Assembly (NCBI GenBank): GCA_003116995.1
Contig: BDSL01000002.1
Coordinates: forward strand, 1,262,001 to 1,326,000
Length of the DNA stretch: 64,000 nucleotides
Origin: Yamagishiella unicocca
Taxonomy: Eukaryota; Chlorophyta; Chlorophyceae; Chlamydomonadales; Volvocaceae
Direction: 5' to 3'
Part shown: positions 58,195 to 64,000 of the stretch, piece by piece
How positions within the stretch are numbered: the stretch's first letter is position 1
Layout: each line of letters opens with the position of its first letter
The notes under the pieces: model-generated
Seen by the model: only the letters and a program-made list of their open reading frames with translations
Database searches by the model: none
Told to the model about the DNA's origin: nothing
Position numbers and translations under genes: made by a program

Positions 58195-61100
58195 ATGGGA
58201 TGGGGCAATGCTATCGGCGCAAGACTGGGGCCGAGGGTCAGGCAAGATGCCAGCAGCCTCTCGGGGCTGCACATGACACCCAAGCGACGGCTATCCAGTT
58301 TTGGTGGTGCGGCCTCCGATGCCGACGACGTGGAGTGTGTCGTGATCGGAGCAGGTGGGAGGAGGGCGCCTGAGGTTGGCTGTTCCACGTGCGTGTGTGT
58401 GGGCGAACAGCCGCACGACTCGTTTCTGTTGGCCAGGGTTCAGCGCTCCAAGCGCTCTGGTCACCACGTGCAAACATGGGCATATGAAATAACCAAGAGC
58501 AGGAAAAGGGCAGAGGTTGCTTGGGACAACAAGCAGGTACATCAAACACATGGTAGACGGATTGGACGATTCGCATCCGTAGCCTGAAGCCACACACCCT
58601 GTCCGCAACTCAGCCCCGTCACACCGCCACAGGCATCATCGGGTTGGCAGTGGCGCGGGCGCTGGCGCTCCGGGGCCGGGAGGTGGTGGTGCTGGAGGCT
58701 GCGGGGGCAGTGGGCACCGAAACCAGCTCGCGACACAGTGAAGGTGGGGAGGAGGGAGGAGAGGTGCAGTGGGTTTCGGGGGTTTGCGCGGGGCGCTGGG
58801 CTGTGCGACAGATGTGTGATCGCACGTGGTGTGAAGCAGCGGTTGGGCCTGGAGTTGTTGCCATGCGTGGCACTGGAGCCGGCGGGTGGGCCGGTGGGTT
58901 GCAAGGAAAACCCGTGTGCGAAGGAAACCCGTTCAGGACAGACGTTTCGAGATGCATGCTGGAGAACAGTGGGTGATTGGGCCGGTGTTATAAGCGGGAG
59001 GGCTGCCGCTCTGTTCTTTGCGGGGTCGTCGTACTGCGGAGGCCTGCGAGGTGGGCCGGTCCCTGGCCGCAGCCAGCTGCGGCCGCAGAGCGCCTCACCA
59101 GCGAGGCTCCCAGCGCTTCAATGGCGGCGCAGCAGCTGCAGCCCCGCAACCTTAACAACCACCGCTTCGTGTTGCGCAGCCAAGCCCCGCTCCCTCCCTC
59201 CCTCTCCTGGACTGTGCACTGGTCTGGGGCCGTCCATGCGCCGTTGAGCCTTATGATCCGTCCCACCCACCCCGCGCCACACACAGTCATCCACGCGGGC
59301 ATCTACTACCCCCCCGGCAGCCTCAAGGCGCGCATGTGCGTCGAGGGCAAGATGCGGCTGTACGATTTCTGTCGTACACACAATGTGCCGCACAAGAACC
59401 TGACCAAGCTCATCGTCGCCACCAGCATGGAGTGAGTGGGTTGGTCCCAGCTGCAAACGGCGAACCCCAACACGCCCAAACCCCAAACCTCTCTTCCCTT
59501 CCCTGGCCCTGGCCCTGGCTCCCCCGTGGCGGCCAGCCAGCTCCCCGACCTGGACGCCTTCCGCACCAGCGCCGCGCGCCAGGGGGTGGCTGACCTGCAG
59601 CTGCTCAGCGGCGCAGAGGCGCGGGCGCTGGAGCCGGCGCTGCGCTGCGAGGGCGCGCTGCTGTCGCCCTCCACCGGGATACTGGACAGCCACACGTGAG
59701 TGCCGCAACGGGAAGTGGTGGTTGCGGGATTCGATCGGGGGCCCCTGATGGCCGCCAGCGCATCTTGGGGGTCCAAGTACGGCGCTACTTGTCCTGTCGC
59801 GTCGATCTCTTCCCCGGCCGGCCCTCCCATCCGCCTCCCGGCGCGGGCTGCAGCTACATGGAGGCACTGCTGGCGGAGGCGCAGACCCACGGGGCGATGC
59901 TGGCGCTCAACACACGTGTAGTGGGCGGCTGGCTGGAGCCGCCACCCGTTGGAAGCCCCAACGCGGCGGCGGCAGCCTGCCCCCTACCCGCCAGCCCCCC
60001 ACCGGCGAGCTGCTCGCCGCTCTCCTCCCCGCCGCCAGCACCGCCACCGGTTCCCTCGACGGCGGCTGTGCCCACGGTGCCCACGGTCGGGGGTGTGCCG
60101 TACAAGGTTCTGGAGCTGCACAGCAGGGCGCCGCCGGGCGGCGGCAGTGGCGGCGGCGCAGCCGGCGCGGGCTTGCCGGCTGGGGGGCCGGGGCCGGGGG
60201 TGGGTGGCGCGGTGGAGGTCAGCCGGCTGCGGGCTCGCTGGGTGGTGAACGCTGCCGGCTTGCACGCCGTGCGGGTGGCGGCGAGCATGGCGGGGCTGCC
60301 GCGCAGCTCCATCCCGATGCTCCACCTGGCCAAGGCGAGTGAGGCCGCGGGGGGAAGGGGAGGAGAGGAGACCCGTGGGTCGGCACTGGGGCATGGAACC
60401 GGTTAGGGGACGTTTGGTGCACATGTTCAAAACTGCATGCTGGAGGGCTTGGTTTAGTTAGGCAAGTCCGGAGGTCGGGTGTCGACCACCGCTGCTGTGT
60501 CGATCCTGGGTATGTCTAGATGGCCCGGGGGGAGGCAGCTGCATGGGCGGAGGGGGGGGGGAACGAATCTCCAGCTCCGCCACTCTCGCCACCCTGGCCA
60601 ACCCAAACACGCATTTCTCCGCTACCCTCCCGTCCCTCCTCACCCCGCTCCTCAACGGTCTCCGCACCTCGCCGTGCAACACAGGGCAACTACTTTTCTC
60701 TGGTGGGCCGCTGCCCCTTCAGCCGCCTCATCTACCCGATGCCGGAGCGGGGCCTGGCGGGGCTGGGCACCCACCTCACGATTGACATGGGGGGGGCAGC
60801 CAAGTTCGGCCCGGACGTGGAGTGGCTGGCGGGGTCCGGGGCGGAGCCCAGTGCGCCGGAGGCCGTGGATTATCGGGTGGGGCCGTGAGGGGGGAGCATA
60901 CACGTAGGGCAGGAGAGGACCGGAAGGGAGAGTATGAGAGGAAACCCTGTGTGTAGGCACTGACCGGAAAGGAGGGGCGTGCAGGCGGCACGGTGGGGCC
61001 GTGTGGGGATAGGTTTGGGCGGCCGGGGCTGATTTGCGCCGGGGCTGGAGCGGGGAGGGGCGGAGGTGGATTGAGGTGGGTGAAGATCCACGCGTGTGGG

Positions 61101-61776
61101 GATCCGTGGGACAAGGAGGTGGGGCGGAAATGCGGCGGAGCGCGTGTCAGGTCCCCTTGCGTCAGGTGTGTGTGTGTGGCTGCCAGCTCCGCATCTTGCA
61201 CATGACACGGCCCTCGTCGTCCACTCAAGAATGGTGAGGTGCGCTGCAGCGCGCCGCGTCGTCAGCATCGGCGTCGTCGTCGTACCGGACCTGCATTTAT
61301 CCCCCACGCCGCACGATAGTGGCAGCGCCCTGGAGCTCCCCCTGCCGGGCCCTGCTGGGCTCCCTCTCCCCCTGCTGGGCCCATACTCCCTCTCCCCCGA
61401 CCCGTGCCTGTGGCGTTATCTTTTCCGCGCGTCTTCGGCTTGCCCTGCCCCTGCGGCCCCCGTGACCCCCTGTGCTCGTGCGTCCCCACCTGCGACCCAG
61501 GTCGACCCCCGCCGCGCCCAGTCTTTCTACCCCGCAATCCGCCGCTTCTACCCCGGCTTGCCCGACGGCGCGCTGCAGCCGTCGTACAGCGGTGTACGAC
61601 CCAAGCTGTCGGGGCCGGGCGAGCCGCCTGCTGACTTCATGGTGCAGGGCGCACAGCAGGGGCACGGCGTGCGGGGCTGGGTCAACCTGTACGGCATCGA
61701 GTCGCCGGGGTTGACCTCGTCCCTGGCGCTCGCTGAATATGTTTGCCGGATGCTGGATGGCGCCGCTGAGGGGTGA
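58195..61776 (+). CDS. L2HGDH: L-2-hydroxyglutarate dehydrogenase, FAD-dependent
   Basis: Seven exons, 58195-58354, 58633-58743, 59287-59431, 59537-59695, 59854-60334, 60685-60876 and 61501-61776, in phase, 507 residues. It oxidises L-2-hydroxyglutarate to 2-oxoglutarate, in mitochondria in plants and animals; the first 45 residues could be a mitochondrial presequence. The FAD dinucleotide fold is [20 protein letters not shown], then [20 protein letters not shown] and [20 protein letters not shown]. It continues with [52 protein letters not shown] (then PMPERG) and [20 protein letters not shown]. All match the DAO-family L2HGDH layout. A Pro/Ala/Gly-rich insert of about 90 residues interrupts the FAD domain at about 59940-60215. 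Intron 5 appears to use a GC donor. Confidence 0.9.
58890..58975 (-). repeat. Dispersed intron repeat, family A
   Basis: Reverse-strand counterpart of 2365-2444, including GATGCAT near one end, ACGTCTGTCCT-like centre and GGAAAACCCGTGT, in intron 2 of the dehydrogenase gene. Confidence 0.75.
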
Positions 61777-62559
61777 GACTGACTTTATAACAGTAGTAGG
61801 GGAGTTGGACTTGGGAGGCCGTGATGCGCCCTTGGTGCGTAGAGCGACCCGGCGAAATGGGTTCTTTCGGGTCCTGCAATACATTGCTGTCGCCAACGAC
61901 ATTTTACTATGTTAACGATTCTAGCTTGATATGTGGACATCTTCGCAAGAGCTCGGCCGGGGGCCGGCATTTGCGATGCGATGGGCTCACTGGTGAGGCC
62001 TTATGTTGGAATGATGCGTGCCTGATCCGCAAGCCTACGTCCATAGTGGTAAAGCAGCTGACCGTCTCTAGTCTATGCGTTGGCAATTGTGTCTAGTAGG
62101 CGCGCCTTTGGGCGGTAGGTCGTTAGGCTTTAGGTCGCACCAAACCTAACGCTGGTGAGTCCCCCATAGCCTGACTTCATCATTGTAAAAAGAGATACCT
62201 TCCCAAATCTGTGGCTCAGTCGCGGCTCTTGCGTTGAGGTAAGAGCTCCTCTCGCTACTATTATTCCCTCGCGCTGATCACTTGAATGAAATACGTACGT
62301 AGGAGGACTATATATGCATGGTTGGCTGCGCGGGTGCTCGGTTTTTACGTGGCGCTCTAAAGCTTGGCTGCTGCCGCGCGATGCAGGCTGTTGGCCCTTA
62401 AGCAGCGAACGTTGGCACTATGGCACACGTCGGCTGATCCTAATGATCTGACACCAAAAGCCTTAAGGATAGCGCCGGGTCTTACCACGCGGCGAAGTCT
62501 ACGCTCCGGTTGCAGCCGGCCCGCTGGCCCGCCTGCCGCCCCGCCTCGCCTTTGCGCTG
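61777..62559. other. Intergenic between tandem plus-strand genes
   Basis: AT-richer spacer. TGTAA at about 62186-62190 is a possible but distant poly(A) signal for the dehydrogenase. No gene seen. Confidence 0.4.
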
Positions 62560-63422
62560 ATGCTACCGGTGACGGGGGCCTTCCAGAGCCCTGCTATGGG
62601 CTGCGGCGGCGCCGCTAGCGCCTCCGCTCGACTGGCGTGTACGGCCTCCCCCGCGTCGACGCCGCGCGCCCGGCCGCTGGCTCAGCCCGCCCTGTCCACG
62701 CAGCCGAACTCAGCGCAGCAAGCACAGCACGCCGTCGAACGGCCGCTCCCTCCTGACAGCGGCTCCATGCTTCCCGGCTTGCTGCACCTCCGCCTCAGAG
62801 CGCTTGCGGGCGCTCACGGCCCCGCCGTTGCCGCCGCGCGCCTCAGGACCTCGGTCCGCGCCTGCTCCCTGAGCCGCGTTGACCACGCCGCCATGGCGGC
62901 TTCAGATCCCGCTTGCAACAGCCCTGGTCTGGGCTCGGGCTCGGCCTGCGCCTCCACCTCTTCCTCCCTCGCCGGGCCCGCCTCTGCGCACCCTGTCCTG
63001 CGGGGACTTGGGTCGCGCAGTGGCCACGGCCAGAGTCTCTGGAGCAGGCACGGCCGGGTGGCGGCGGCGGCGACGCCGGGTCCGGCGTCGTCGTCGTCCA
63101 TGTCGCCGCTGGCGGCGGCGGCGGCACCGCTGCCCGCCTCCCGCCAGCGCCAGCTCTCCACCAGGGTGCACGCGGGCGGCCCCGGAGGGGCGGGGTCGCC
63201 CCAGCCGGGATCGCCCTCGAAGAAGCAGCAAAAGCAGCAGCAACAACAGCAACAGAAGCAGCAGGCGGCGCAGCAGGTGGCAGCGGTAGAGGCCGCCGCG
63301 GCGCCTGTGGTGCCGCCCAGCGCGGTGCGGTATTCTCCGCTGCACTACAACATAGAGGAGTTCTGCTCGCGAGTGGTGCCCACGGAGGGCGAGAAGCGGC
63401 AGCGCATGGAGGTCATTGAGGC
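62560..63422 (+). CDS. N-terminal exon of a non-canonical poly(A) polymerase / TRF4-Cid1-like protein (partial)
   Basis: One exon of about 287 codons ending at a GTGAGT donor at 63423. The rest lies beyond the window, since no matching acceptor exon is visible before 64000. Most of it is Ala/Ser/Gly/Gln-rich low complexity with a KKQQKQQQQQQQKQQ run. Only the last 35 residues look conserved: YSPLHYNIEEFCSRVVPTEG then EKRQRMEVIEA, resembling the helix ahead of the nucleotidyltransferase core in TRF4/PAPD5-type enzymes (family pattern: short helix, then PT.EE..R). The catalytic Gly-Ser and Asp motifs would be in the next exons, so the call is tentative. The start could also be a later Met such as 62767. 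Confidence 0.5.
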
Positions 63423-64000
63423 GTGAGTGCGGGAATGGGGGTAGTCTGGGCGGGTGTGGGAGGGCGGCTGTGGGTGGGCCCGGTCCGGTCCGGTCGGGGC
63501 GGGGGGCTGTTCCGGGCGGATGAAGCTGTGGGTGCCGGTCTCCTCGCAGGGGGCAGGGCAGCGTGGAGGTTTGGAGTCGGCGGCGGGCTGGGTGCTTCCG
63601 TTGCGGGGCGTTGTGGGGCGTCGTGGGGCGGGCCCGGGGGTGTGTGTGGCATACAAACCGTTTACGCGGCATGGATAGGATAGCTGGCGCGGGGCCTCCC
63701 AGCCTGGACCACGCAGCTGCGACGGGTCGTGTGGGGGATCGCGGCGGGGGGCAGGACGCAGCGCCCTGACGCGCTGCTGCTGCGGGCTGACTGGCGACCG
63801 GGCACACAGCCCAGGACAGGACAGGACAGTCGACTGGGCGCAGCCTGCCAGCCTCCCGTCCTCAGCATGCGCGCCGGGGGAGCTGGGAGGGAACCGTGGG
63901 TCGGCACATGGATAGGATGACAGGTTAGGGGGCGGCAAGGGGCCGAGACCGCGCGGGAAGCCCGGCGCGTGGGTCTCAGATCCGAAGTTCTTGGTGTGAC
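63423..64000. other. Intron of the partial polymerase-like gene
   Basis: From a strong donor at 63423 to the window end no coding block appears. It contains a reverse-strand family B repeat at 63649-63681 and a related piece near 63900. Confidence 0.45.
63649..63681 (-). repeat. Dispersed intron repeat, family B
   Basis: The reverse strand reads CCTATCCATGCCGCGTAAAC and continues to ATGCC, a full-length match to the 3645 and 46314 copies with a few substitutions. Confidence 0.8.

Noticed and set aside
62902..63807. 301-codon minus-strand frame at the window end
   Set aside because: Shadow of the Gln/Ala-rich exon and its intron, Arg/Pro-rich with no motif.

Overview
Nuclear DNA from a green alga of the Chlamydomonas/Volvox group. 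The evidence is GC-rich, strongly biased third codon positions, genes split into many short exons by GT-AG introns of about 70 to 1200 bases, TGTAA poly(A) signals behind several stops, and proteins rich in Ala, Gly, Ser and Gln runs. Nothing looks prokaryotic. I identified genes by translating exons, checking that splice phases join, and comparing with family motifs from memory. No search was run. The species is not determined.

Layout: (1) 1241-4384 (+) secreted nucleoside-phosphorylase-like protein. (2) 10880-6185 (-) TFIIIC subunit 5. (3) 14437-11334 (-) APH-1, a gamma-secretase subunit. (4) 14854-16951 (+) URI prefoldin-like protein, divergent from APH-1. (5) 17204-19595 (+) class IV aminotransferase-like protein that seems to lack the PLP lysine. 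(6) 24454-20428 (-) L-asparaginase with a long N-terminal extension, tail to tail with gene 5. (7) 29734-26582 (-) SR splicing factor. (8) about 31.6 kb or 32067 to 40118 (+) giant membrane-associated guanylate cyclase. (9) 47522-43701 (-) triose-phosphate/nucleotide-sugar transporter family member. (10) 50998-48581 (-) plastid ferritin. (11) 51343-54462 (+) organelle-type helical-repeat protein, divergent from ferritin. (12) 55713-57387 (+) nucleotide-diphospho-sugar glycosyltransferase of GT77 type. (13) 58195-61776 (+) L-2-hydroxyglutarate dehydrogenase. (14) 62560 to beyond the window (+) start of a non-canonical poly(A) polymerase.

The genes do not form a pathway. They are unlinked housekeeping, signalling and metabolic genes. 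For most of them the full exon chain keeps frame from start to stop. The exceptions are the 5' end of the cyclase, the middle of gene 11, and the truncated gene 14.

Between genes, and especially inside introns, there are several families of short dispersed repeats found in introns of unrelated genes, as well as minisatellites, a (GA)n tract and a duplicated intron segment. Gene-poor stretches at 4.4-6.2, 24.5-26.6, 29.7-31.6 and 40.1-43.7 kb show no convincing coding content.

The observations most worth following are the intron-resident repeat families, the apparent pseudo-aminotransferase, and the guanylate cyclase with its broken-looking 5' part.
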